Shown: positions 1 through 7,955 of the stretch, in pieces
Layout: each line of letters begins with the position of its first letter
Position numbering within the stretch: position 1 is the stretch's first letter
Assembly: GCA_016287975.1 (NCBI GenBank)
Contig: JAEEXV010000391.1
Location: 1-21,110 of the forward strand
Direction: 5' to 3'
Source of the DNA: Lentisphaeria bacterium
Lineage (GTDB): Bacteria; Verrucomicrobiota; Lentisphaeria; Oligosphaerales; Oligosphaeraceae
DNA length: 21,110 bases
The notes under the pieces: generated by a model
The model's input: the letters and a program-made list of their open reading frames with translations, nothing else
The model's database searches: none
What the model was told of the DNA's origin: nothing
Made by a program: the position numbers and the translations under genes

Positions 1-136
1 GCCCGCCGGCACACGGGGGGCGGTGATCGCGCGCGGGGCATCGCGGGGGCATTCCGGCGGGCAAGCCCGCCGGCACACGGGGGGCGGTGATCGCGCGCGA
101 GGCATTGCAGGGGCATTCCAGCGGGCAGCCCGTTGG
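1..136 (+). repeat. GC-rich hairpin repeat array 1 (64-bp period)
   Basis: Two near-identical 64-bp units (from 1 and from 65) are followed by the start of a third at 128. The left edge is cut by the window. Each junction is an inverted repeat. At 54-73 two 9-base arms (CCGGCGGGC / GCCCGCCGG) flank an AA loop. At 118-136 the arms are CCAGCGGGC / GCCCGTTGG around a single A. In the second hairpin one pair has changed on both sides (G-C to A-T) and another has become G-T, so pairing is kept. The spacer carries a CGCGCGCG stretch. The core GGGCAAGCCCG followed by CGGCAC recurs in the array at 7571-7860. Bases 137-212 lead to the first gene, and I see no convincing promoter there. Confidence 0.8.
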
Positions 137-212
137 AATACGGCCGCCCGGATAATCGCGGGGCTGGAAGAGATTCGGGGGGTGAGTTGTTTTACCAAGA
201 GCAGGTTACGCC

Positions 213-2582
213 ATGCAAAGAAAGGACATCAGATGGATTCTCGCTTGTGGCGTGGCGGCATTGTGCCTGGCCGGATGCAGGAGCGTCTCCGCGCCGCCTG
301 GGTTTTCGGGCGGCACGGGAGGCGGGAGCATCGACTTCCCTGCGGGCGTCTCCCAGCAGGCGCAGTTGGCGCTGCTGAGTTGGTATGTGGAGACGCAGGG
401 CGAGGCGGCGGAGCGCCAGGCCTCGGAGAGCCTCGCGGTCGCCCGCAATGAGCAGACGCGGCTCTGGATGCGCTTCCGGGCGGATTCGGTGGCGGGGCTG
501 CTGCGTCGGTATCCGGAGTTCCTGGTGCGGGATGCGGAGGGGAAGCTGGCCTTCCGCCCGTCGGTGCTGGCGCGGCGCACGGACTGGCCGGCGATGGAGA
601 AGATGTTCGCGGAGATTCGGGCGGGGCTGGATGCCCAGCATCGGATTTCGGTGCCGGCGGCGGAGGCCGCGGCGTATCTGGAAGGGCGCAAGGAGTATCA
701 GGCGCTGAAGAGTTTCCGCGAATGGGCGGGGACGCATCTGGAGATTGTCCTGCCCGAGGACAGCGTGCGGCGTCTTCGCATGGAACTGGACGAGATCGAG
801 TCGGTGGTGGCGCAGAAGAAGGCGATTTGCCGTGGCATGGAGGAGGCGGAGGGGCTGCTGCGCGACGGTGCGTGCACGGCGGGACTGGATGTGCTGGACC
901 GAATGGCGAAGGTGCTTGCGGCGAATACGTCGCTGGCGCTGATCGGGGATGGGGAGACGCTGGCGCGCTTCCAGAAACTGCGGAAGCGGATTCCCGTGAG
1001 TTTCATCGGCGAGATGGTTCGGCGGCTGCAGGGCGAACTGCCAGGGGAGGGGATGCTGGTGTCCTCGCCGCAGGAGGCGGACGAGCGTCTTCTGGTCGTG
1101 GAGCGGGTCTTTTCGCGGGCGCTGAAGGAATGGCGCAGCGACGCGCGGTTCCAGGAGGCGCTGGCGGCGGCGATGCCCGAATGCCGTAGCCTCGCGGAGA
1201 TGGCGGCGGCGCGGCGGCAGGCGCTGTACGCATTGTCGCTGGAGGCGCGGCGGAAACAACGGCTTTACTGGACGGCGTGCCGCGAGGAGAAGGTGGTCCT
1301 GGCCTATCTGGCCGAGGAGCGCGACGGCGAACTGGCGTGCTATTATCTGCTGGAGCCTGCGGTGGGGCCGAAACTGGAGGCGCAGGTTCGTCGTTCCTTC
1401 GTGCAGATGCTTCCAGAGGCGCTGGCGCATTGCCGCCAGGCGCAGGAGGCGGCGCTGAATCTGCGCAACCGCTTCGGGCTGGTGGTGCTGCTGGACGGGA
1501 TGCTGCGGGAGATGGACGCGCAGCTGCAGTCGCAGAAGGTGTCCGTGCAGGGCTGGGCGGAGGGGCTGGCGAAGTCGCGCCAGGCGGCGGAGCGGGCGCG
1601 GGCGCTGGTTCGGGAGGGGCAGCGGATCGAGGTGCAGGTGGGGGACTTCACGGCGGCGACGCCTTCGCTGGGGGGCACCTTCGCGGATGATCTGGCGCAT
1701 GAACTGGGAGGGCAGTTGCGCGACATCGGCCTGGGCGACCTCTATTCGGTGCGGCGTGTTTCGGGGGAGGCGCCCGCGTCGGCGGGGCGGTTCTGCCGTC
1801 TGGCGGGCGGGCGTCTGGCGGAGTATGACGGGGGGGCGGAGCGGGTCGAGCGGACGCAGCGGCAGGTGCGTCGGCTGGGGGAACCGAGGCTGGAGGCCAA
1901 TCCATCGTATGTCCCTGCGCAGGAGGGGGTCGAGCGGCCCAGGGAGGGCGCGGTCGGCTCGCCCGAGCGCTGGGTGCAGGAGATTCTGCTGCAGTCGATT
2001 GACGTGGAGAGCATCGAGCGCGTCGCGCATGTCCGCTTCTTCTTCTGGCTGGCGGAGGGCGAGCGGCGCGTCCAGATCGAGTGCAACGAATTCTACCGTA
2101 GGAAGTTCGTGCAGGAGAACAGCCGCATTCCCGAGCAGGTCCATTCTGTCGGCACGGAGGTCGCATACGCGAAGGGCGCCCTGAAGCCCGCCGATCCGCT
2201 GCCGAGCCTGCGCCGCGACCGCGTGCTGAGCGCGGGCGAGGTGCTGGACTTCGCGCGCAAGGACGTCGTGCATCTGGCGGGGATGCGGATTGTGGCGGAA
2301 CTGCTGGCGATGCCGCTGCGCGCCGTCCAGTCGACTCCTGCGGGCAAGGATCCGCTGGATGCGGCGGACCAGCTGGGGCGCGCGGTCGTGCTGCTCCAGG
2401 GGCTGGCGCTGCCAGGGGAGCCAGTCAAGCGGCTTGGCTTCCAGGTGCCGCTGGAGGCGCAGGGGTATGCCGCCGCCAGCGAGGCGTTGGCGGGGAGCGT
2501 CGCGGAACTCCGTCGGCTCGGCGTTGAACTGCCCGCCAAGGCATACCAGGCCGCCGAGGAGGCGCTTGCGGCGGGGAAGTGA
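213..2582 (+). CDS. Large predicted lipoprotein of unknown function (789 aa)
   Basis: The N-terminus is a typical lipoprotein signal: charged MQRKD, a hydrophobic stretch, then LAGC with the lipidated Cys at residue 22. The product should therefore be anchored in an envelope membrane. The body is mostly helical, rich in Ala, Glu, Arg and Leu, with no transmembrane segment after the signal. Around residues 470-510 a segment starting IEVQVGDF, followed by a Leu-rich helix, faintly recalls the start of CsgG/LpoB-like periplasmic domains. That resemblance is weak and I do not assign a function. No Shine-Dalgarno sequence precedes the ATG, and the start is chosen because it gives a complete lipoprotein signal. 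The gene stands alone, with 65 bp to the next ORF. The 809-residue open frame on the opposite strand is a codon-bias shadow. Confidence 0.85.
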   Translation: MQRKDIRWILACGVAALCLAGCRSVSAPPGFSGGTGGGSIDFPAGVSQQAQLALLSWYVETQGEAAERQASESLAVARNEQTRLWMRFRADSVAGLLRRYPEFLVRDAEGKLAFRPSVLARRTDWPAMEKMFAEIRAGLDAQHRISVPAAEAAAYLEGRKEYQALKSFREWAGTHLEIVLPEDSVRRLRMELDEIESVVAQKKAICRGMEEAEGLLRDGACTAGLDVLDRMAKVLAANTSLALIGDGETLARFQKLRKRIPVSFIGEMVRRLQGELPGEGMLVSSPQEADERLLVVERVFSRALKEWRSDARFQEALAAAMPECRSLAEMAAARRQALYALSLEARRKQRLYWTACREEKVVLAYLAEERDGELACYYLLEPAVGPKLEAQVRRSFVQMLPEALAHCRQAQEAALNLRNRFGLVVLLDGMLREMDAQLQSQKVSVQGWAEGLAKSRQAAERARALVREGQRIEVQVGDFTAATPSLGGTFADDLAHELGGQLRDIGLGDLYSVRRVSGEAPASAGRFCRLAGGRLAEYDGGAERVERTQRQVRRLGEPRLEANPSYVPAQEGVERPREGAVGSPERWVQEILLQSIDVESIERVAHVRFFFWLAEGERRVQIECNEFYRRKFVQENSRIPEQVHSVGTEVAYAKGALKPADPLPSLRRDRVLSAGEVLDFARKDVVHLAGMRIVAELLAMPLRAVQSTPAGKDPLDAADQLGRAVVLLQGLALPGEPVKRLGFQVPLEAQGYAAASEALAGSVAELRRLGVELPAKAYQAAEEALAAGK

Positions 2583-2647
2583 GGGGGCTGAAAAACTGAT
2601 TTCCGAAACTTGAATCCACAACCATCATCCAACAACTCCTGACTGCC

Positions 2648-3853
2648 ATGGCCACTGTCTACCCGTATTCTGCGTACCTACCTTCCTTTGAAGACGCGCC
2701 GAAAGTCGCGTCGTTGCCGTATGACGTGATGAGCCGCGCGGAGGCCCGCAAACTGGCGGAGGGCAATCCGCTGTGCTTCCTGCGGGTCACGCTTTCGGAC
2801 CTGGAACTGCCTGACAGCGTGTCGTCGTATGATCCCGAGGTCTATCGGCTGGCGGGCGAGAACTGGCGGAAACTGGCGGGGGCGGTGCTGAAGCCGGATC
2901 CAGTGCCGTCGTTCTACGTCTATTCGCTGGTGATGAACGGACGGCGGCAGACGGGCATAGTCGCGTGCGCCTCGACGGCGGACTACCGCGCGGGCATCGT
3001 GCGCAAGCACGAGCGCACGCGGCAGGAGAAGGAGGACGACCGCACGCGCCACATTCTGGCGGTGAAGGCGCAGACGGGGCCGGTCTTCCTGGCCTACCGC
3101 GACGTCCCCGCGCTTTCGCAGGCGATGGCGGACACGATGAAGGAGGAGGCGCCGCTCTTCGACTTCACGGCGGCGGACGGCATCCGCCACACGGGCTGGC
3201 GCATCCCCGCCGCGAAGACGGCGGCGGTCGCGGCGGCCTTCGCGGAAGTGCCGATCCTCTACATCGCGGACGGGCATCACCGCGCGGCGGGCGCGAACCG
3301 CGTCTCCGAGCAGCTTGGCGGCGCGGGGGAATCCGATCGCTTCCTCGCGGTGATCTTCCCCGAGAGCGAACTGAAGATCCTGGCGTACAACCGCGTGGTC
3401 AAGGATTTGAACGGGCGCACGCCAGCGCAGTTCCTGGAGGCCTTGGCGGCGCTGGGCGAGGTGACGGGCGGGGCGACGCCGTCGCCTGCGGCGGCGGGCG
3501 AGGTCAGCGTGTATCTGGCGGGGCAGTGGCACGGCCTGTCGTTTAGGGAGCGCCATCCTGAATCGCCGATTGCGAACCTGGATGTCAGCCTGCTGCAGGA
3601 ACAGGTGCTGCAGCCGCTGCTGGGCATCGCGGATCCGCGCACCGACAAGCGCATCGACTTCATCGGCGGCATCCGCGGCACCGCCGAACTGGAGAGGCGC
3701 GTCGATTCCGGCGAGTGGGCGGTCGCCTTCTCGATGTATCCGACTTCCCTGGAGCAGTTGATGCGGGTAGCGGACGCCAACGGCATCATGCCGCCCAAGT
3801 CCACCTGGTTCGAGCCGAAGCTCCGCGACGGCCTCTTCACCCACGCAATCTAA
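2648..3853 (+). CDS. DUF1015 family protein
   Basis: A 401-residue cytoplasmic protein of the DUF1015 family (Pfam PF06245), whose biochemical role is not established. Family hallmarks seen here are PYDV at residues 24-27, the charged block beginning KHERT at 120 and followed by DDRTRH, and DGHHR at 208-212. The length is typical for the family and the C-terminus looks complete. The stop is 19 bp before the start of the lysA-like gene, so the two are very probably co-transcribed. From memory, DUF1015 genes often lie beside amino-acid biosynthesis genes such as serA/serC, so a link to amino-acid metabolism is reasonable here but is inference. The ATG has no Shine-Dalgarno sequence. Family assignment is confident; function is unknown. 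Confidence 0.92.
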   Translation: MATVYPYSAYLPSFEDAPKVASLPYDVMSRAEARKLAEGNPLCFLRVTLSDLELPDSVSSYDPEVYRLAGENWRKLAGAVLKPDPVPSFYVYSLVMNGRRQTGIVACASTADYRAGIVRKHERTRQEKEDDRTRHILAVKAQTGPVFLAYRDVPALSQAMADTMKEEAPLFDFTAADGIRHTGWRIPAAKTAAVAAAFAEVPILYIADGHHRAAGANRVSEQLGGAGESDRFLAVIFPESELKILAYNRVVKDLNGRTPAQFLEALAALGEVTGGATPSPAAAGEVSVYLAGQWHGLSFRERHPESPIANLDVSLLQEQVLQPLLGIADPRTDKRIDFIGGIRGTAELERRVDSGEWAVAFSMYPTSLEQLMRVADANGIMPPKSTWFEPKLRDGLFTHAI

Positions 3854-3872
3854 CCCCACAACGCATACGACG

Positions 3873-5141
3873 ATGGAAATCCGCAGCAATCAGCAGATCT
3901 ATCTGGAAGACGTCCCGGTGACCGAACTGGCGCAGGCCTACGGCACCCCGCTCTACGTGTACGAGGAGAACCGCATCCGCGCGAACTTTCGGCGCGCGCT
4001 GGCGGCCTTTCGGAAATACTATCCGAACTTCCGCTTCTTCTACGCGATCAAGGCCAACAACAACCTGGCCGTCGCGGACATCCTGCGCCAGGAGGGCGCG
4101 GGCATCGACGCGGCATCCGTCTACGAGATCCAGCTGGCGCGTGAGATCGGCCTCGGCGGTGAGGACGTGATGTTTTCGGGGAACTTCCTCTCGGACGACG
4201 ACATCCGCCAGGGGCTGGAGTCGGGGGTCATCTTCAACCTCGACGACATCGCGCTGCTGCCGCGCGTGCTCAAGATCGGCAAGCCCGAACTGCTCTCGTT
4301 CCGCGTCAACCCAGGCTACGGCGAGTGCGAGATCGGCGCTTTCGTCTGCAACGCGGGGCCTGAGGCCAAGTTCGGGCTGCATCCCGACCAGGTGATGGCG
4401 GCCTACCGCGCCGCCAAGGAGGCAGGCATCACCCGCTTCGGCGCGCACATGATGCCCGGCTCCTCGATTCGCGATCCCGAGTACTTCGGCTACATCACTG
4501 GCCTCATCATGGACATCATCGGCAAGGTCGGGCGCGAACTCAAGATCGACTTCGAGTTCGTCGACCTGGGCGGCGGCCTCGGCATTCCGTACAAGCACGA
4601 GGACGCCGTGCTCGACATCGACGCGGCCGCCAGCAAGGTGGCGGGGGTCTTCTCGCAGAAGATCGCCGAATACGGCCTGAAGCCGCCGCGGCTGATGATG
4701 GAGCCCGCGCGCTACTTCGTCGGGGACGCGGGATACATCATCGGGACCGTCCACACCATCAAGGATTCCTACAAGCGCATCCTCGGCACCGACATCGGCA
4801 TGAACGTGCTTGCGCGCCCCGCGCTCTACGGCGCCTACCACCACATCTATGTCAACGGCAAGGAGGACCATCCCCGCCAGCCGCTCGGAATGTGCGGGCA
4901 GTTGTGCGAGAACACCGACTTCTGGGTGCGCGACCGCATGCTGCCCGCCGACACGGATCTGGGAGACCTCGTCGTCGTCGAAAACGCGGGCGCCTACGGC
5001 TTCGCGATGAGCTATCAGTACAATGGCCGCCTCCGCCCCGCCGAGGCGCTGGTGCGGGGCAGTGAACATTGGCTCATCCGCCGCCGCGAGACCCTCGAAG
5101 ACCTGCTGCGCGGAATCACCATCCCCGAACACTTGAAGTAG
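3873..5141 (+). CDS. lysA: Diaminopimelate decarboxylase
   Basis: A 422-residue PLP-dependent fold-type III decarboxylase that would convert meso-diaminopimelate to L-lysine and CO2 in the cytoplasm (EC 4.1.1.20). The PLP lysine is K60 in FYAIKAN. Next come HMMPGSS at 192-198 (the place of the usual His-Ile-Gly-Ser motif), the phosphate-binding GGGLGIPY at 233-240, and EPAR at 277-280 (usually EPGR). The C-terminal domain has LCENTDFW with catalytic Cys at 345, and NAGAYGF with Tyr 375. Length and domain order are complete. It follows DUF1015 by 19 bp. Codon use favours C-ending codons more than the upstream lipoprotein gene. The HMMPGSS variant is unusual against E. coli LysA, so a related amino-acid decarboxylase specificity remains possible. 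Confidence 0.9.
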   Translation: MEIRSNQQIYLEDVPVTELAQAYGTPLYVYEENRIRANFRRALAAFRKYYPNFRFFYAIKANNNLAVADILRQEGAGIDAASVYEIQLAREIGLGGEDVMFSGNFLSDDDIRQGLESGVIFNLDDIALLPRVLKIGKPELLSFRVNPGYGECEIGAFVCNAGPEAKFGLHPDQVMAAYRAAKEAGITRFGAHMMPGSSIRDPEYFGYITGLIMDIIGKVGRELKIDFEFVDLGGGLGIPYKHEDAVLDIDAAASKVAGVFSQKIAEYGLKPPRLMMEPARYFVGDAGYIIGTVHTIKDSYKRILGTDIGMNVLARPALYGAYHHIYVNGKEDHPRQPLGMCGQLCENTDFWVRDRMLPADTDLGDLVVVENAGAYGFAMSYQYNGRLRPAEALVRGSEHWLIRRRETLEDLLRGITIPEHLK

Positions 5142-5182
5142 TTCTTTTCTCATCCATCCACCCATTCATCATGGGGTCCATT

Positions 5183-5881
5183 ATGAAAACAACGAAGTCC
5201 TGGTTCACTCTGGTCGAGTTGGCGGCCATGCTGGTGTGTGTCGCGTTGATGACGGCGCTGCTGCTTCCTCAGATTTTCTTCGGGCGCAAGGAACTCAGTG
5301 GCACGCGTGTCAAGGCCCGCACCATTTCGTGCGTTAGCAACCTTAGGCAGATCGCCCTTTGCGCGATCATGTACTCCCAGGACTACGACGAGACGCTGCC
5401 GCTGGTGCAGGAGCACTATCGGGTGAAGTACATCAATGTGTCCACGCCAGGCGACAGTTGGTACGGACTGATCAACGTCTACGTCACCAGCGAGAAGAGT
5501 TTCGAGTGTCCAGCGGATCTGTTCAAGGTCAATGCGACGGAGTTGATGGGGGCGTCCGATCGGTTCCTGCTGTCATACGGTTTCAATGCGGTGTGCGACG
5601 CCGATTCGGAAGCCGATTATGGCAGATGGAGCCGCGTCGCGCCGAATATGACAGTGGAGAATCCAAGCGCGACCTTGATGCTTGCGGACACGGGGAAGGT
5701 GCATGGCGCCTTGTATCCGTTTGTCGGGTCGATCATGGAGGACGGTGGCTATCTGGCCTATCGCCATGGCGATACCTTCAACGTCGCCTTCATGGATGGG
5801 CATGCCGCGGCTTTCAACAACAAGCTCAACCGACGCATCCCTGACAAAATCAAACTGGGGCTGACTAACACTGCCTATTGA
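5183..5881 (+). CDS. Prepilin-like pseudopilin with DGH motif
   Basis: A 232-residue protein with a type IV prepilin-like N-terminus: MKTTKSW, then FTLVEL (Glu at mature position 5), then a hydrophobic helix to about residue 33. The C-terminal motif FMDGHAAAF is the H-X9-DG type C-terminus common in large pseudopilin families of Lentisphaerota, Verrucomicrobia and Planctomycetes. KARTISCVSNLRQI at 44-57 and YSQDYDETLP at 64-73 also match that family. The residue before Phe is Trp, not the usual Gly of the prepilin peptidase site. The start at 5183 places the signal normally, but an in-frame ATG at 5171 would add MGSI. Neither start has a Shine-Dalgarno sequence. The role is probably in an extracellular or type II secretion-like pseudopilus, and the exact partner is unknown. 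Confidence 0.88.
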   Translation: MKTTKSWFTLVELAAMLVCVALMTALLLPQIFFGRKELSGTRVKARTISCVSNLRQIALCAIMYSQDYDETLPLVQEHYRVKYINVSTPGDSWYGLINVYVTSEKSFECPADLFKVNATELMGASDRFLLSYGFNAVCDADSEADYGRWSRVAPNMTVENPSATLMLADTGKVHGALYPFVGSIMEDGGYLAYRHGDTFNVAFMDGHAAAFNNKLNRRIPDKIKLGLTNTAY

Positions 5882-5892
5882 GGAGACGTCTC
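5880..5892 (+). promoter_or_regulatory. Ribosome binding site overlapping stop codon and palindrome
   Basis: GAGGAG at 5880-5885 overlaps the TGA of the pseudopilin gene and lies 11 bases before the ATG at 5897. It also overlaps a perfect 10-bp palindrome, GAGACGTCTC (5883-5892). The layout suggests translational coupling of the two genes. Occlusion of the site by the palindrome is possible but speculative. Confidence 0.45.
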
Positions 5893-5896
5893 GACC

Positions 5897-7444
5897 ATGA
5901 AGATGCTGCTTTGCATTTGCTGTGCGTTCTTGCTTTTCGGGTGCTCGTCCAGGAGGCCGACATACTACGGGAGGCAGGAGGGGGTGGCGGTCAAGGCCAT
6001 GAAAGCGGCGGTGACGGAGGACACGTGGCTGTTGTTCCATGCGGACGGGAAGGCATTGCGGGAACTTTTCCGAATTCTTCCAGAGGATATGAAGAAATCT
6101 CTTTCGGACGTCGACTTCCTGCTGGAACTGGATGACGACTATCATCTGACGGCAGTCCAGTTGACGGTGGATAAGGAGAAGCCGTTGGTGACTGCGGTCT
6201 TTGAGAAGGCCATCGACCTGGACGAACTGCCACGGATTCTCAAGCGACGTGACTCCAATGTCAAGGAGAAGGGGGATGGTCAGTATGCGCTGGAGGACAG
6301 CCGCATCATTGTCAGCGGGAAGGGCAGGGTGCTTTACCTGGGGGCGTCGAAAGGCATTTGCGAAGATGCCGCCGAAGCCTTTGAAAAGGGACGAGGTGGC
6401 GAATTCGCCAAGGAGGCGACGGCACTGCTGCGAAAGGATGCCGACTACTATTTGTTGGTCCGCCGCTCCTCGCCGTTGCGCAAGGCATGGGGAGAGGAGA
6501 ATCCCTTGGGGGCGGTTCCAGAGTATTTAGTGCTGGCGGTGAATGGCGACAAGTGGATTCAGTTGGATGCGTTGTATGGCGGAAAGAGCGATGCGAGGGA
6601 TGCGGAAGATGCCTTGGAAAAGGGACTCCAGGCTGCACGGAAGGAAGATGATGCTCCGAAAAAGATTCGGCAGTTCTTGAAAGAAGTGGAATTGAAGCGC
6701 AAGGACAAGCAATTGACCGTTACTTGGGAGGGCGATGTGCTGAAGTTTATTTCATCGTTGTTTGAAGAAGCAGATGGTGGGGCGTCAAAGAGGATTGGGA
6801 AAATCCAGCGTGCGCAGCAGCTGCGCGGCCTCTACCTTGCCAAGGAAATCGCCAAGGCCTCCCCGAAGAAGGTCGTCATCATCGACAACGCCAGCAGCCA
6901 TGTGGACATCTACGGCGAAGCCCTGACCACCCCCGTCGTCGACCACGCCATCGAAGGCCTGAAGAAAGGCCTGGGCGGCGCCACCGTCGACGTGATCTGG
7001 CAGGACGTCCCCAAGAAGCCGAAACCCGCCGACCCCGACGAGGCCCCCGATCCAGGCATGGACATCATTTCGCTTGACGCCAAGGCGCTCAAGGCCATGT
7101 TGCCGAAGCTGGAAGACGCCGACGTGATCGTCTTCAACGCCCTTCCAGACGGACCCGACTCCAACATCGACATCATCAAGGCCATCGGCATGGTCGCCGC
7201 CAAGGCCAGGAACGTCAAGTTCGCGATCCTCGCCCCCATCGACACCGAGACCCTCGGCAAGATGTTCGGCGCGAAAGGCTCCCCGCTGCTGGCCGCGGTC
7301 GTCTTCCGCGCCGACTACGACTGGGAGTCCGACATGCCCTCCGACGACGACAAGGCCTTCGCGCAGCAGTTCGTGCTGCTGACCCCGTCAAACTACAGAA
7401 GGGGCATCGAAGAGGCGAATAAAAGGCCCGCGAGGAGGAAGTGA
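5897..7444 (+). CDS. Mosaic predicted lipoprotein of unknown function (515 aa)
   Basis: The start MKMLLCICCAFLLFGC is a lipoprotein signal with LFGC and the lipidated Cys at residue 16. No known enzyme motif was recognised. The protein has two parts. Residues 17 to about 295 form a mixed alpha/beta region ending with VELKRKDKQLTVTWEGD (264-280). Residues about 305-515 form a second alpha/beta region with hydrophobic strands such as KKVVIID and ADVIVFNALPDG, separated by a Pro/Asp/Lys linker around 372-387. Codon use switches sharply near base 6815: the first part uses G- and T-ending codons, the second strongly C-ending codons. The DNA for residues 264-290 reappears, diverged, just after the stop (7457-7552). 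This suggests the second domain was inserted or fused, or that a paralog was lost. The start is 15 bp after the pseudopilin stop, so co-transcription is likely. Confidence 0.85.
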   Translation: MKMLLCICCAFLLFGCSSRRPTYYGRQEGVAVKAMKAAVTEDTWLLFHADGKALRELFRILPEDMKKSLSDVDFLLELDDDYHLTAVQLTVDKEKPLVTAVFEKAIDLDELPRILKRRDSNVKEKGDGQYALEDSRIIVSGKGRVLYLGASKGICEDAAEAFEKGRGGEFAKEATALLRKDADYYLLVRRSSPLRKAWGEENPLGAVPEYLVLAVNGDKWIQLDALYGGKSDARDAEDALEKGLQAARKEDDAPKKIRQFLKEVELKRKDKQLTVTWEGDVLKFISSLFEEADGGASKRIGKIQRAQQLRGLYLAKEIAKASPKKVVIIDNASSHVDIYGEALTTPVVDHAIEGLKKGLGGATVDVIWQDVPKKPKPADPDEAPDPGMDIISLDAKALKAMLPKLEDADVIVFNALPDGPDSNIDIIKAIGMVAAKARNVKFAILAPIDTETLGKMFGAKGSPLLAAVVFRADYDWESDMPSDDDKAFAQQFVLLTPSNYRRGIEEANKRPARRK

Positions 7445-7552
7445 TCGAAACCGAATGTGGAGGGGGAATTGAAGCGCAAAGACAAGCAATTTACCGCGAC
7501 TTGGGAGGGCGATGCACTGGAATTGCTGGGGGCGATTTTCCAGCAAGAGTGA
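7445..7552 (+). pseudogene. Relic of the lipoprotein's internal segment, in frame after its stop
   Basis: Right after the TGA at 7442-7444, and in the same frame, codons 7457-7552 read VEGELKRKDKQFTATWEGD, then about a dozen residues ending FQQE and a TGA. This matches residues 264-290 of the upstream protein (DNA 6686-6766). The core DNA differs at about 8 of 57 positions by eye. There is no start codon or upstream part, so it is a fragment. It may be the original C-terminus of the upstream gene displaced by an inserted domain, or the last piece of a deleted tandem paralog. Confidence 0.75.
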
Positions 7553-7570
7553 ATAGACCAGGGACTGTTC

Positions 7571-7860
7571 CCGCCGGGCAAGCCCGGCGGCACGTTCCGC
7601 GCGCGAATCCATCTTGGCCATGTTCGGCGCCTGGCCTGCCGGGCAAGCCCGGCGGCACGTTCCGCGCGCGAATCCATCTTGGCCATGTTCGGCGCCAGGC
7701 CCGCCGGGCTAGCCCGGTGGCACGTTTCGCGCGCGCATCCCTCCCGCCCCTATTCGGTGCCTGGCCGCCGGGCAAGCCCGGCGGCACTTTTCGCGCGCGC
7801 ATTCATCCCGGCCGGCAAGCCCGGCGGCGCTTTCCGCGCGCGCATCCATCCCGGCCATAG
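7571..7860 (+). repeat. GC-rich hairpin repeat array 2 (five units, 64-65-bp period)
   Basis: Hairpins start at 7571, 7636, 7701, 7765 and about 7808. Each is a 9-base inverted repeat (CCGCCGGGC / GCCCGGCGG) around AA (TA in the third). The fifth unit has lost a base and is closer, about 43 bp. The first two units are almost identical through the whole spacer, and later ones diverge. Sequence changes in the stems of units 2 and 3 give T-G or G-T pairs, which still pair in a plus-strand RNA. The spacers carry CGCGCGCG. The array lies between convergent genes, where it could act in transcript ends or DNA structure. Bases 7861-7955 after it hold nothing that I recognise. Confidence 0.85.
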
Positions 7861-7955
7861 GGCGCATCCCCCATATACCCCGCCCCCTGGTGAATGGCGG
7901 GGATTGGCCGGGCACATTCTGCCCGCGAGGTGCCGGCGGGGGGAGTCTGGTCGAA

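Noticed and set aside
192..2621. 809-residue open frame antisense to the first lipoprotein gene
   Set aside because: The translation is rich in Arg, Pro, Leu and His, with no signal or domain. It is the expected antisense shadow of GC-rich codons, while the plus strand has a clear lipoprotein.
7571..7860. CRISPR array
   Set aside because: The spacers between palindromic units are conserved copies of each other, not unique sequences, and no cas genes are present. The same applies to 1-136.
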